From assembly GCA_964356135.1 (NCBI GenBank), contig CAYHGV010000036.1, forward strand, positions 1-26,990: a DNA stretch of 26,990 nt, in the 5' to 3' direction. The notes beneath the pieces were generated by a model. That model worked only from the letters and a program-made list of their open reading frames with translations. It ran no database searches and was not told where the DNA came from. Numbering within the stretch: the first letter of the stretch is position 1; the number at the start of each line of letters is the position of its first letter. This DNA comes from CAYHGV01 sp964356135 (GTDB lineage: Bacteria > Hydrothermota > Tepidihabitantia > CAYHGV01). This document shows, piece after piece, positions 20,759-26,990 of this stretch. The position numbers and the translations under genes are program-made.

Positions 20759-21299
20759 GTCAAAGGAGTAAGTCTTGAAAACGGATGCTGCTTTGTCTCC
20801 TTGTCGTAAATATCGCTATGCACTCTGGCGCATATGGGACGACTCAAAGAAAAGGGTTATGTTTATCGGGTTAAATCCATCCTATGCCGACGAAAATGAA
20901 GATGATAGAACCATTAAACGCTGCATTAGCTACGCAAAGCAGTGGGGCTATGGTGGTGTAATAATGGGCAACCTGTTTGCTTTCAGGACACCGAGCCCAG
21001 CAGAAATGATAAAAGCAGACCAACCAGTTGGTGAAGAAAACGACAAATGGCTGAAGCGCTTATCGACAGAAGCTGATTTAGTTGTTGGCATTTGGGGTAA
21101 TTCAGGAGCCTTTCTAGGTCGTGCTGCTGAAGTTGCAGCCATGTTCCCTGATCTTCATTGTTTGCGTATTACTGGTTCCGGCCAACCACATCACACAAGA
21201 GGTTTGCCAGATGGTATCAAGGCGATACCGTACAACCGCTAACAAATCGTTCAACCCGTACGCGCAAGAGCAGTGCGCCGGTTAGCTCAAACGTTAGAA
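20752..21299 (+). other. Gene cassette B with attC-like site
   Basis: GTTAGCGGT at 20752-20760 is complementary to ACCGCTAAC at 21235-21243, which overlaps the DUF1643 stop codon. The attC-like site (21237-21299, 63 bp) has the outer CTAAC/GTTAG pair, a CAACCCG...CGGTTAG arm and an ACGCGC/GTGCGC inner arm, and ends GTTAGAA. Size and layout are those of classical attC sites. Confidence 0.68.
20775..21242 (+). CDS. DUF1643 protein
   Basis: A 155-residue DUF1643 member, start TTG set by AAAGGAG six bases upstream. Family landmarks: YRYALWRIWDD, MFIGLNPSYADENEDDRTIKRC, WGYGGVIMGNLFAFRT, QPVGEEND, VVGIWGNSGAF, LRITGSGQPHHTRGLP. The function is unknown; the family is common in integron cassettes and mobile regions. 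It fills cassette B precisely, with core sites on both sides and only about 20 bp of non-coding sequence before it, as typical cassettes do. Confidence 0.9.
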   Translation: MKTDAALSPCRKYRYALWRIWDDSKKRVMFIGLNPSYADENEDDRTIKRCISYAKQWGYGGVIMGNLFAFRTPSPAEMIKADQPVGEENDKWLKRLSTEADLVVGIWGNSGAFLGRAAEVAAMFPDLHCLRITGSGQPHHTRGLPDGIKAIPYNR

Positions 21300-21330
21300 C
21301 AAAAGTAAACAAAAGAGGAGATTCTAAAGA

Positions 21331-21441
21331 ATGAAATTAAACACGCACACAGTAATAATTGAGGTAACAAATGATTGTAACTTAAACTGCAAATATTGCT
21401 TTGTTGGGAGGAAAAATGAGGGACGGAGCCTAAATTCTTAG
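21331..21441 (+). pseudogene. Truncated radical SAM gene
   Basis: MKLNTHTVIIEVTNDCNLNC followed by KYCFVGRKNEG: the CxxxCxxC cluster motif (CNLNCKYC, residues 16-23) is intact and GAGGAG lies 10 bases before the ATG. The reading frame leaves family-like sequence after FVGRK and stops at residue 36, where a direct repeat copy begins (21412-21463). It is the first 30 or so residues of a radical SAM enzyme in what was cassette C, cut by the insertion of the leader-GNAT unit. Confidence 0.75.
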
Positions 21442-21463
21442 GGGAGATGGCGACCAGATTTTT
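21412..21463 (+). repeat. Direct repeat, left copy
   Basis: GGAAAAATGAGGGACGGA, CCTAAATTCTTAGG, GACCAGATTTTT. It matches 22075-22121 (GGAAAATGAGGGTCGGA, CCTTAATTTTTAGG, GACCAGTTTTT) with few differences. The two copies bracket leader copy 6 plus the GNAT gene. Confidence 0.7.
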
Positions 21464-21475
21464 TTGATTGTCATT

Positions 21476-21625
21476 GCGAGATGATACTTACCGGCAATTG
21501 TGGAGCAGAAGAAAAACAGAAATCTCTGGTCGATGCTTCAGAAATTACCGACTGGAAGCTGTGCAAGGGTTTTATGCTACGGTAACACGAGAGAGGGTTC
21601 CTGTATGGAAACTGGATACACAATA
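21476..21625 (+). promoter_or_regulatory. Conserved leader, copy 6 (upstream of GNAT gene), promoter degenerate
   Basis: GCGAG-ATG at 21476-21483 opens a 34-codon ORF (MILTGNCGAEEKQKSLVDAS..., ending 21585). GTGGAGCAGAAGAAAAACAG and GATGCTTCAG match copy 1. The frame shifts before GFYATVTRERVPVW, which then parallels copy 5. The 3' hairpin GGGTTC 21595-21600 / GAAACT 21608-21613 keeps the 7-nt loop with one mismatch. The sequence where the other copies have TTGACA/TATTAT is not promoter-like. Confidence 0.6.
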
Positions 21626-21636
21626 ATTACGACGAC

Positions 21637-22083
21637 ATGGATACTCTGAGACTGAGGAAGGCGACGGCTGATGATAGTGAGTTCGCCTATCGGACAAAAA
21701 AGGCGGCGTTCAAGGAGTACGTTGAGAAGGTCTGGGGTTGGGACGAAGAGCAACAACTCCAGCTCCACGAACTACGTTTTGCGTCGCAGGAGTTCCAGGT
21801 AATACAGGTGTCGGGCATCGATGTCGGGATAATCGCCATAGTCCGGCAACCCGACTGCGTAAGAGTCAACCAGCTTTTTATTCTGCCGGAATACCAGAAC
21901 AGAGGTATCGGTGCGGCATGCATGATGCGGATTATTGAGGAAGCGGTTGCCTCGGAACTGCCGGTCCGACTCCAGGTGCTGAAGGTGAACAGCCTTGCGG
22001 TTACGTTCTTTCAGAAATTGGGATTCGGCAGCATCGGTGAAAGCGATACACACGTCCTGATGGAAAAGCTTTCTGGAAAATGA
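21637..22083 (+). CDS. GNAT-family N-acetyltransferase
   Basis: A 148-residue GNAT protein that would transfer an acetyl group from acetyl-CoA. The N-terminus LRLRKATADDSEFAY is the beta1-alpha1 start of the fold; LFILPEYQNRGIGAACMMRIIEEA contains the Q/RxxGxG/A pyrophosphate loop (QNRGIGA); LQVLKVNSLAVTFFQKLGF is the typical C-terminal strand and helix. The acceptor is unknown. No Shine-Dalgarno precedes the ATG. The gene lies within direct repeats together with leader copy 6, its stop codon falls in the right repeat, and its first 55 bp are duplicated at 18795. Confidence 0.92.
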   Translation: MDTLRLRKATADDSEFAYRTKKAAFKEYVEKVWGWDEEQQLQLHELRFASQEFQVIQVSGIDVGIIAIVRQPDCVRVNQLFILPEYQNRGIGAACMMRIIEEAVASELPVRLQVLKVNSLAVTFFQKLGFGSIGESDTHVLMEKLSGK

Positions 22084-22121
22084 GGGTCGGACCCTTAATT
22101 TTTAGGTGAGGACCAGTTTTT
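22075..22121 (+). repeat. Direct repeat, right copy
   Basis: Partner of the copy at 21412-21463. GGGTCGGACCC inside it also resembles REP-type palindromes. Confidence 0.7.
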
Positions 22122-22123
22122 AA

Positions 22124-22188
22124 GCGACCCCTTGGAGGATTGCTCATCGACTAATCAATGATTCGTAGAGCAATCTTCACAGGGTCGC
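22124..22188. repeat. Nested 65-bp hairpin between convergent genes
   Basis: Outer arms GCGACCC (22124-22130) and GGGTCGC (22182-22188), inner arms GATTGCTC (22138-22145) and GAGCAATC (22168-22175), separated by nearly equal internal loops (7 and 6 nt). No T-run follows on either strand. A second hairpin, CGGACTG-TTT-CAGTCCG, is at 22222-22238. The first resembles an attC in layout but has no GTTRRRY core; both may act as bidirectional barriers between the GNAT and phoR genes. Confidence 0.6.
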
Positions 22189-22259
22189 ACTACGTTAAAT
22201 TCGACAAGAAGACTTCAATAGCGGACTGTTTCAGTCCGGCCTAATCGCTACAAACAATT

Positions 22260-24059
22260 TTACACCGTGGGTAGAGTGAAGCAGAATTTCGAGCCACGGT
22301 CGAGGACGCTCTCAACCCAGACCTTGCCGTTGTGGGCTTCGATGATGTGCTTGACGATCGCAAGGCCCAGGCCGGTGCCGCCCAATTCCCGCGAGCGCGC
22401 TTTGTCGACCCGATAGAACCGCTCGAAAATTCGGGGCTGGTCTTCCTCGGGGATGCCCGGACCATTATCGATCACCTCGACCCGCACATAGGTATTTTGC
22501 GGCAGCGCTCGGACGACGATTTTGCCGCCATCGGGGGTGAATTTAATTGCATTGTCAAGTAAATTCGATAAGACCTGATCGAGCCGGTCGGGATCAGCTG
22601 AAACCGACGACAGTTCCGGTTCGGTCTGTACTTTTAATGTCTGGTGTTTCGCCTGCGCCTGTTTTGTAAAGTTTGCGACTGACCTTTTGATGATCGTTTT
22701 TAGATCAACCTTCCGGAACGAAAATTTTGCTTCATCTTGTTCGATGCTCGAAAGGTCTAAAAGGTCGGTCAGGAGGCGGTTTAACCGTTCGGAATGCCGT
22801 TCGATGGTCGCAAGTGAACGCTCGATCGCTTTGGGATTTTTTTCTCCTTTCAGGGTCTCGATATTGCCCTGGATCAGGGTGAGCGGTGTGCGTAGTTCAT
22901 GGGAGACGTTGGCGACGAATTCCCGGCGTATCTTTTCCAATTGTTTCAACCGACTGATGTCCGAGAGAACGATGATAATGCCCTGGTTGGCGAGGAGAGT
23001 AGCGCTAGCCTGGAAGTGTTTCGGTTCCAACCCGATGAGCTCGATTTCGCGCTGCAGAGGCTCTTCCGCCAGACGGGTTTCATCAATCAGGTTTGCCAGT
23101 TCATAGATGCGGCTCACCTCCAATAGATTTCTGCCCGTAGTCGCATCGGGAAAATCCAGAATCCGCTGGGCGGCAGGATTATAGAACTCGACAATATTTT
23201 TTTCATCCAAAGCGATGACCGCCTCGGTCATGCCTTCGATGATCGTCGAAAGTTTCGATTTTTCGTTTGCCAGTTCCCGGATTGTGACGGTGAGCTGCCC
23301 GTTCAACCGGTTGATCGTCGAAGCGAGCTGCGAGAGTTCGTCCGGGCCGTAGACGGGGATTTTAACGTCGCTCTTGCCCGCGGCAAGGTCGTTGACCGCA
23401 CGGGTGATTGCCCGGATCGGCCGGGTGAGCAATCGGGCGATGCCGATTCCGAAAAGGAGGGCGAGCACAAGACCGATGATGCCGGCCCAGAGGATTGTGT
23501 GCAGGTTCGTCCTGACTGCGGTTCTCACTGCGGTCAGGGGAAGGGCGACACGGACGAAACCGATCGTGCCGGTATCGTCACGGAGAGGCTTTGCCACGTA
23601 AAGCATATCGATCCGGAGGGTCGTGCTGTAACGAACCGACTGGCCGAAGCCGGTTTCGAAGGCAGCGCTGATTTCCGGCCGGGTGCGGTGGTTGACCATG
23701 TTCAAAAGCTCGGGCCAGTCGCGATCCGAATCGCCCAGGACTTCGCCGTCGTCGGCTATGACCGTTATCCGGTTTTGCATGTTTTCGGTCAACCGGTGGA
23801 CGAGCGGATTTATTTCGGCTCGATTTTTTGTTTTTACCCATTCGGCTGGGATCATCCGGCCGACCAGATCGGCCTGGGTCGACAGCTGCTGGCTTAAGGT
23901 TCGAAAGGTCGTCCCTTTGATCATCTGACCGGAATAGATGCTGAATCCCAGGATCCAGGCGATGATGATCAACCAATAGCTTACGATGATTCGATTGGTG
24001 AAATGGCCTTTCAGGATATTAGCGATCCGGTTCATCGGAGCTGAATTTGTAGCCGACAT
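22260..24059 (-). CDS. phoR: Sensor histidine kinase, PhoR type
   Basis: A 599-residue membrane kinase that would phosphorylate the response regulator encoded just upstream. Order of domains: transmembrane helix near 23-45, a periplasmic sensor region to about 185, second helix LHTILWAGIIGLVLALLFGIGI, HAMP linker, PAS domain (IIEGMTEAVIALDEKNIVEFYNPAA), HisKA with FVANVSHELRTPL (His387), then the ATPase with N box NLLDNAIKFTP, DNGPGIP and GTGLGLAIV. The start at 24059 overlaps phoB by 41 bp; ATG 24035 overlaps it by 17 and is equally possible. Context of pst and phoU genes supports phosphate control. It is the last gene of its unit. Confidence 0.93.
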   Translation of the reverse strand: MSATNSAPMNRIANILKGHFTNRIIVSYWLIIIAWILGFSIYSGQMIKGTTFRTLSQQLSTQADLVGRMIPAEWVKTKNRAEINPLVHRLTENMQNRITVIADDGEVLGDSDRDWPELLNMVNHRTRPEISAAFETGFGQSVRYSTTLRIDMLYVAKPLRDDTGTIGFVRVALPLTAVRTAVRTNLHTILWAGIIGLVLALLFGIGIARLLTRPIRAITRAVNDLAAGKSDVKIPVYGPDELSQLASTINRLNGQLTVTIRELANEKSKLSTIIEGMTEAVIALDEKNIVEFYNPAAQRILDFPDATTGRNLLEVSRIYELANLIDETRLAEEPLQREIELIGLEPKHFQASATLLANQGIIIVLSDISRLKQLEKIRREFVANVSHELRTPLTLIQGNIETLKGEKNPKAIERSLATIERHSERLNRLLTDLLDLSSIEQDEAKFSFRKVDLKTIIKRSVANFTKQAQAKHQTLKVQTEPELSSVSADPDRLDQVLSNLLDNAIKFTPDGGKIVVRALPQNTYVRVEVIDNGPGIPEEDQPRIFERFYRVDKARSRELGGTGLGLAIVKHIIEAHNGKVWVESVLDRGSKFCFTLPTV

Positions 24060-24717
24060 TTCTGAGAGTGACGATCCGTTTTGCGATCGGCTTCAATTTT
24101 TTTCTCAGGCGGGCAATGTGGACGTCAAGGCTGCGGGTCGTCACCGCCGAGGTTTTGTTGATGTCCCAGAGCCGGTCGAGGATGTCGGATTTGGACAGAA
24201 CCCGTCCGCCGGATTTGATGAGTAAAGTTAGAAGATCGAACTCTTTCGCGGTCAAGTTGATGTTTTTTTTGCCGATCGAAACCGAGCGGCGCGGGAAATC
24301 GACGGTGAGGGTGTCGATTTTAAAAGTTTCCTGTTCCGGGGGCCGATCTTCGGTCCGCCGGAGCACGGACTTCACCCGGGCGGTAAGCTCTTTCAGATTA
24401 AACGGTTTGGTCACATAGTCGTCGGCGCCCATTTCCAAGCCGACGATCCGGTCGTCGTCTTCGGCTTTGGCGGTGAGCATAATGATCGGGATGGTGCGGG
24501 TGCGGGGGTCTTCTTTGAGAATGCGGCATACCGAAAGTCCGTCCATGCCGGGCAGCATCAGGTCGAGGATGATCAAATCCGGCTGTTCGAGCCGGCCGAG
24601 CCGCAAAGCGTCATTGGCGTCGGCGCCAGCCAATACCCGAAATCCCTCTTTGTGGAGCTGGCGGCTGACGAGATCGACGATATCGGGCTCGTCGTCGACT
24701 ACTAATATCTTCTTCAT
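24019..24717 (-). CDS. phoB: Response regulator, PhoB/OmpR type
   Basis: A 232-residue regulator. The receiver begins MKKILVVDDEPDIVDLV with the acidic pocket at Asp8-Asp9; Asp52 in LIILDLMLPGMDG is the phosphoacceptor and the Lys of DDYVTKPF completes the site. The C-terminal winged helix shows LTAKEFDLLTLLIKSGGRVLS and TTRSLDVHIARLRKKL. It pairs with the kinase that overlaps its 3' end and is expected to activate phosphate-starvation genes. The promoter lies so close that the mRNA may start at the initiation codon. Confidence 0.94.
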   Translation of the reverse strand: MKKILVVDDEPDIVDLVSRQLHKEGFRVLAGADANDALRLGRLEQPDLIILDLMLPGMDGLSVCRILKEDPRTRTIPIIMLTAKAEDDDRIVGLEMGADDYVTKPFNLKELTARVKSVLRRTEDRPPEQETFKIDTLTVDFPRRSVSIGKKNINLTAKEFDLLTLLIKSGGRVLSKSDILDRLWDINKTSAVTTRSLDVHIARLRKKLKPIAKRIVTLRNVGYKFSSDEPDR

Positions 24718-24723
24718 CTTGTC

Positions 24724-24751
24724 ACTATAAATGGCGGCAATGATTTGTCAA
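24724..24751 (-). promoter_or_regulatory. phoB promoter, probably leaderless
   Basis: On the minus strand TTGACA, 16 bp, TATAGT, then GACAAG and the phoB ATG. The first transcribed base is predicted at or within a base or two of the A of ATG, and no Shine-Dalgarno sequence is present. Confidence 0.65.
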
Positions 24752-24772
24752 ACGATTACATACAAGAATTTT

Positions 24773-24912
24773 AAACCACAGAGACCACTCCCGTTCGATA
24801 TCTATCATACATAAAGCCGGTTATCGAACAGGCGAGGACAATAGAGAAAAGTATATTGGTTTTTTATCTTTCTCAGTGGTCTCAAGGTTTTTCTGTGCGC
24901 TCTTGGCGGTGA
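24773..24912. repeat. Pair of opposed ACCACAGAG-type repeats
   Basis: TAAACCACAGAGACCACTC at 24773 and, in reverse orientation, CTCAGTGGTCTCAAGG near 24873 and TTCTGTGCGCTCTTGGCGGT near 24893. They fill most of the gap between phoB and arsC and can form a long imperfect hairpin. Same family as the cluster at 2970-3350. Confidence 0.65.
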
Positions 24913-24918
24913 ATTTTT

Positions 24919-25341
24919 TCATAACTGTTCTTCCCTAAGCCAGTCGGTGATTTTCTGTTTGAGTTGGTCGCGCACCTGGCGAAAGACCGCCAGTTGATCT
25001 TCTGGGCTGCCGGTCGCCTGAGCCGGATCCGGGATCGGCCAGCGGAGCCGCTTGGAAATGTCCGGAAAGGTAGGACACTGCTTTTCGGCCTCGGAACAGA
25101 CGGTAATGATGTAACCGAAATGTTCGGCTAAGAAAATGCTCGCCGGTTTCGACTGCTGACTGGAGATATCGATCCCGATTTCCGCCATCACCTCGACGGC
25201 GCGCGGATCGAGACCGCGCGGCTCGATACCTACGCTGTAAGCCAAAAGCCGGTCGCCGGCAAGGTGCCGGACAAATCCTTCCGCAATCTGACTCCGGGCT
25301 GAATTTCCAAAGCAGAGAAAGAGAACCTTGGGTTTTGACAT
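24919..25341 (-). CDS. arsC: Arsenate reductase, low-molecular-weight phosphatase type
   Basis: A 140-residue enzyme reducing arsenate to arsenite through a Cys cascade. The P-loop is CFGNSARS near residue 10; downstream TVCSEAEKQCPTFPD holds the two Cys that relay the disulfide to thioredoxin, and WPIPDPAQATG carries the general-acid Asp. I start at 25341 (MSKPKVLFLC) with AAAGGA nearby; ATG 25344 precedes it directly, and a longer start at 25389 adds an implausible tail. It lies 47 bp behind phoU. Placement in a phosphate uptake operon fits, since arsenate enters by phosphate transporters. Confidence 0.9.
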   Translation of the reverse strand: MSKPKVLFLCFGNSARSQIAEGFVRHLAGDRLLAYSVGIEPRGLDPRAVEVMAEIGIDISSQQSKPASIFLAEHFGYIITVCSEAEKQCPTFPDISKRLRWPIPDPAQATGSPEDQLAVFRQVRDQLKQKITDWLREEQL

Positions 25342-25388
25342 CATTTTTCCTTTATTATTTATTATTACCAGTGTTTTTACATTGCGCA

Positions 25389-26045
25389 TTATTTTTTGTG
25401 GCGCACCATCGAGGCTTCATCCATATAGACGACGTCCTCGGCGATATTGGCCGCATGGTCGCAGATCCGTTCGAGGTGGCGGGCGACGAGCAAAAGCGGG
25501 ATCGCATGACCGACCGTTTCCGGTTTTGACTCAATAATTTTCATGAGTTCGGCCTGAACCGCATCCCGGCGCCGGTCGGCTTCGTCGTCCCGGGCCCGGA
25601 TCGACCGGGCGAGTGCTGAATCTTTCTGGGTGAATGCCTGAAGGCTGCCCGCAACCATCAACCGGGTCAGCTCGGTGAGAGCGGGAAGGTCGACGAGCGG
25701 TTTGACCAGCGGTTTGTCCGCCAGTTCGAGCACCCGCTCGCAGATGTTGACTGCGAGGTCGCCCATCCGTTCGAGGTCGTTGTTGATCAGCATCGCCATC
25801 GTGATGAACCTCAGGTCGCCGGCCTCGGGTTGGTAGCGGGCGAGGAGCTGGATACACTGTTCGTAGATTTTTATTTCGAGCGTGTCGATCTGTCCATCGA
25901 ATTCGATCGTCACGCGGGCAAGACCGGTATTTCGGTCTTTGAGCGCCTGCATCGACTGGGCGATCGCCTTTTCGACCATCGATCCCATCCGGAGGATCTC
26001 AATTTTTAAATCGTTCAATTCTTTATCGATTATTCTCTCGGTCAC
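25389..26045 (-). CDS. phoU: Phosphate signalling regulator PhoU
   Basis: A 218-residue, two-repeat helical PhoU protein that links the Pst transporter to PhoR and damps the Pho response. Each half carries the metal-binding signature: NNDLERMGDLAVNI near residue 88-101 and ARHLERICDHAANIAEDVVYM near 188-208. Length is normal. Its start lies 23 bp inside the phosphoesterase gene, so the two are translated as a coupled pair. Confidence 0.95.
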   Translation of the reverse strand: MTERIIDKELNDLKIEILRMGSMVEKAIAQSMQALKDRNTGLARVTIEFDGQIDTLEIKIYEQCIQLLARYQPEAGDLRFITMAMLINNDLERMGDLAVNICERVLELADKPLVKPLVDLPALTELTRLMVAGSLQAFTQKDSALARSIRARDDEADRRRDAVQAELMKIIESKPETVGHAIPLLLVARHLERICDHAANIAEDVVYMDEASMVRHKK

Positions 26046-26778
26046 CAGGTCTCCTTATGGTTATCGCAATCAGTTTCTCCTGTCGGAAATCTCGGGCGTA
26101 GATCCGATTGATCGTATAAGTCGCGCCGTCGATGACGAGCATGTGAAACGACTGTTCGGTCCGGCCTTTGACCCGCACGCTCGTTGCGGTGCCGGCATTG
26201 ATGAAGTGGGTTTCTTCGAGTTTCCAGATCCAGGGGATGTGTTTGTGGCCGGAAAGGACGATGTGGGTTCCGATCTCGGTGATCACCTGCAGGGCGTCAC
26301 CGGCATCGGTCACGATATTCTGCTCCCGGCCGGCAAAGGGGATCGGAATCAGGTGGTGGTGCAGTGCCAGGATTTTCATCTCGCTCGACTTCAGGTTGTC
26401 GGCGATGAAAGGGTAATTCGACCGGCCGATGTGCCCTTCGTCGACGTCGGGCTGGGACGAATCGATACCGACGACGACGACCCCGCCGCTGCGATAGACC
26501 GAGTTACGGGGTCCAAAGAGCTCCTGGAAGATCTCATAGCCGACGTTCCGGGCATCGTGATTTCCCGGCACGATTAACTTCGCCTCGCATTTCAGCGAAT
26601 CGATATACTCTTTGACCTCTTCGTATTCATGCGGGTGCCCCTCCATCGTCATGTCGCCCGTGATGATGAGCAGGTCGGGATTGGTGTCGTTGATGAATTC
26701 CCGAACGTTCTCTTTCAGGCTCGGGAGGTAGTAGCCGTTAGAGAGGTGGAGGTCGGAGAGATGGATTATTTTCATCAT
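26023..26778 (-). CDS. Calcineurin-like metallophosphoesterase
   Basis: A 251-residue phosphoesterase with the full two-metal motif set: DLHL (Asp9, His11), ITGDMT, PGNHD, LHHHLIP and SGHKH. It is probably cytoplasmic, as no signal peptide is present. Family members include cyclic nucleotide phosphodiesterases (CpdA) and nucleases, and the sequence does not say which. Its ATG overlaps the pstB stop as ATGA and its end overlaps phoU, so it is an integral member of the phosphate operon, which is not a usual place for it. It may recover phosphate or turn over a signal (inference). Confidence 0.9.
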   Translation of the reverse strand: MMKIIHLSDLHLSNGYYLPSLKENVREFINDTNPDLLIITGDMTMEGHPHEYEEVKEYIDSLKCEAKLIVPGNHDARNVGYEIFQELFGPRNSVYRSGGVVVVGIDSSQPDVDEGHIGRSNYPFIADNLKSSEMKILALHHHLIPIPFAGREQNIVTDAGDALQVITEIGTHIVLSGHKHIPWIWKLEETHFINAGTATSVRVKGRTEQSFHMLVIDGATYTINRIYARDFRQEKLIAITIRRPGDRENNR

Positions 26779-26990
26779 CCGAATTTGCCGGTGATATAGT
26801 CCTCGGTTCGCTTATCGCTGGGGGCGGTAAAGATTTTCGTAGTTTCGCCGTATTCAACGAGGTCGCCTAAGAGCAGGAAGGCGGTGTGGTCGGCGACCCG
26901 TGCCGCCTGCTGCATGTTGTGGGTGACGATGACGATCGTATAATCTTTTTTTAATGCGAAGATCAGCTCTTCGATTTTGGCGGTCGAAAT
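26775..26990 (-). CDS. pstB: Phosphate ABC transporter ATP-binding protein PstB (partial, C-terminal part)
   Basis: The last 71 residues of PstB, beginning ISTAKIEELI right after the usual Asp-Pro, then TIVIVTHNMQQAARVADHTAFLLLGDLVEYG (H-loop His in VTHNMQQA) and ending EDYITGKFG. PstB powers phosphate import. The 5' part lies beyond the window. Its TGA overlaps the phosphoesterase start. Confidence 0.96.
   Translation of the reverse strand: MSTAKIEELIFALKKDYTIVIVTHNMQQAARVADHTAFLLLGDLVEYGETTKIFTAPSDKRTEDYITGKFG

Noticed and set aside
23578..23976. Antisense ORFs within phoR and phoB
   Set aside because: Shadows of GC-rich coding sequence; no independent signals.

Overview
The window reads as a chromosomal segment from an uncultivated, FCB/WOR-3-like bacterium of moderate GC. 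The basis is a combination of genes: a pyruvoyl arginine decarboxylase paired with a deoxyhypusine-synthase-like protein, an RRM RNA-binding protein with a glycine tail, a lipoprotein carrying a Fibrobacter-type FISUMP domain, and a secreted protein with a FlgD-like C-terminal Ig/sorting domain. This placement is inference; no rRNA or ribosomal protein marker is present. Promoters are close to the sigma70 consensus, nearly always with 16-17 bp spacing, and at least two core genes (rmlA-like, phoB) have a -10 box only 6-7 nt before ATG, which suggests leaderless mRNAs.

Core left part (1-8.5 kb): an array of seven 16-bp motifs upstream of a cold-shock-type RRM gene with a long 5' leader and a perfect terminator; a minus-strand unit tRNA-Ala(CGC), arginine decarboxylase, DHS-like protein (polyamine synthesis, last two genes overlapping by ATGA); a repeat-rich gap; a nucleotidyltransferase of the RmlA type; DNA polymerase I with a degenerate 3'-5' exonuclease domain and Tyr at the ddNTP-discrimination position; and a PI-PLC/FISUMP lipoprotein followed by a decayed fragment of polA.

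Middle part (8.8-14.2 kb): a membrane-anchored STAND-like NTPase with TPR repeats, an AHSA1/SRPBCC protein cut short by an in-frame TGA at a position where the family has Trp, an O-methyltransferase, an ATC-hydrolase-family protein lying in what looks like a gene cassette, and a secreted FlgD-Ig protein.

Accessory island (14.3-22.2 kb): a PaeR7I/XhoI-type restriction endonuclease and methyltransferase, then a mosaic of unrelated small genes (GIY-YIG-like nuclease, DUF6946-like, a secreted unknown, DUF4145, a HEPN-like protein, DUF1643, GNAT). Several of these are preceded by copies of one conserved leader of about 110-200 bp: promoter, then a short ORF starting 9 nt after the -10 box, then a hairpin with a 7-nt loop. 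The cargo genes differ while the leader recurs six times. Two integron-type attC-like sites, a truncated radical-SAM gene, duplicated gene starts, direct repeats and REP-like palindromes show repeated insertion and deletion. This leader-plus-cargo arrangement is the most unusual thing in the window.

Right part (22.3-27 kb, minus strand): a phosphate module in the order pstB (partial), calcineurin-like phosphoesterase, phoU, arsenate reductase, then a repeat-containing gap and phoB-phoR.
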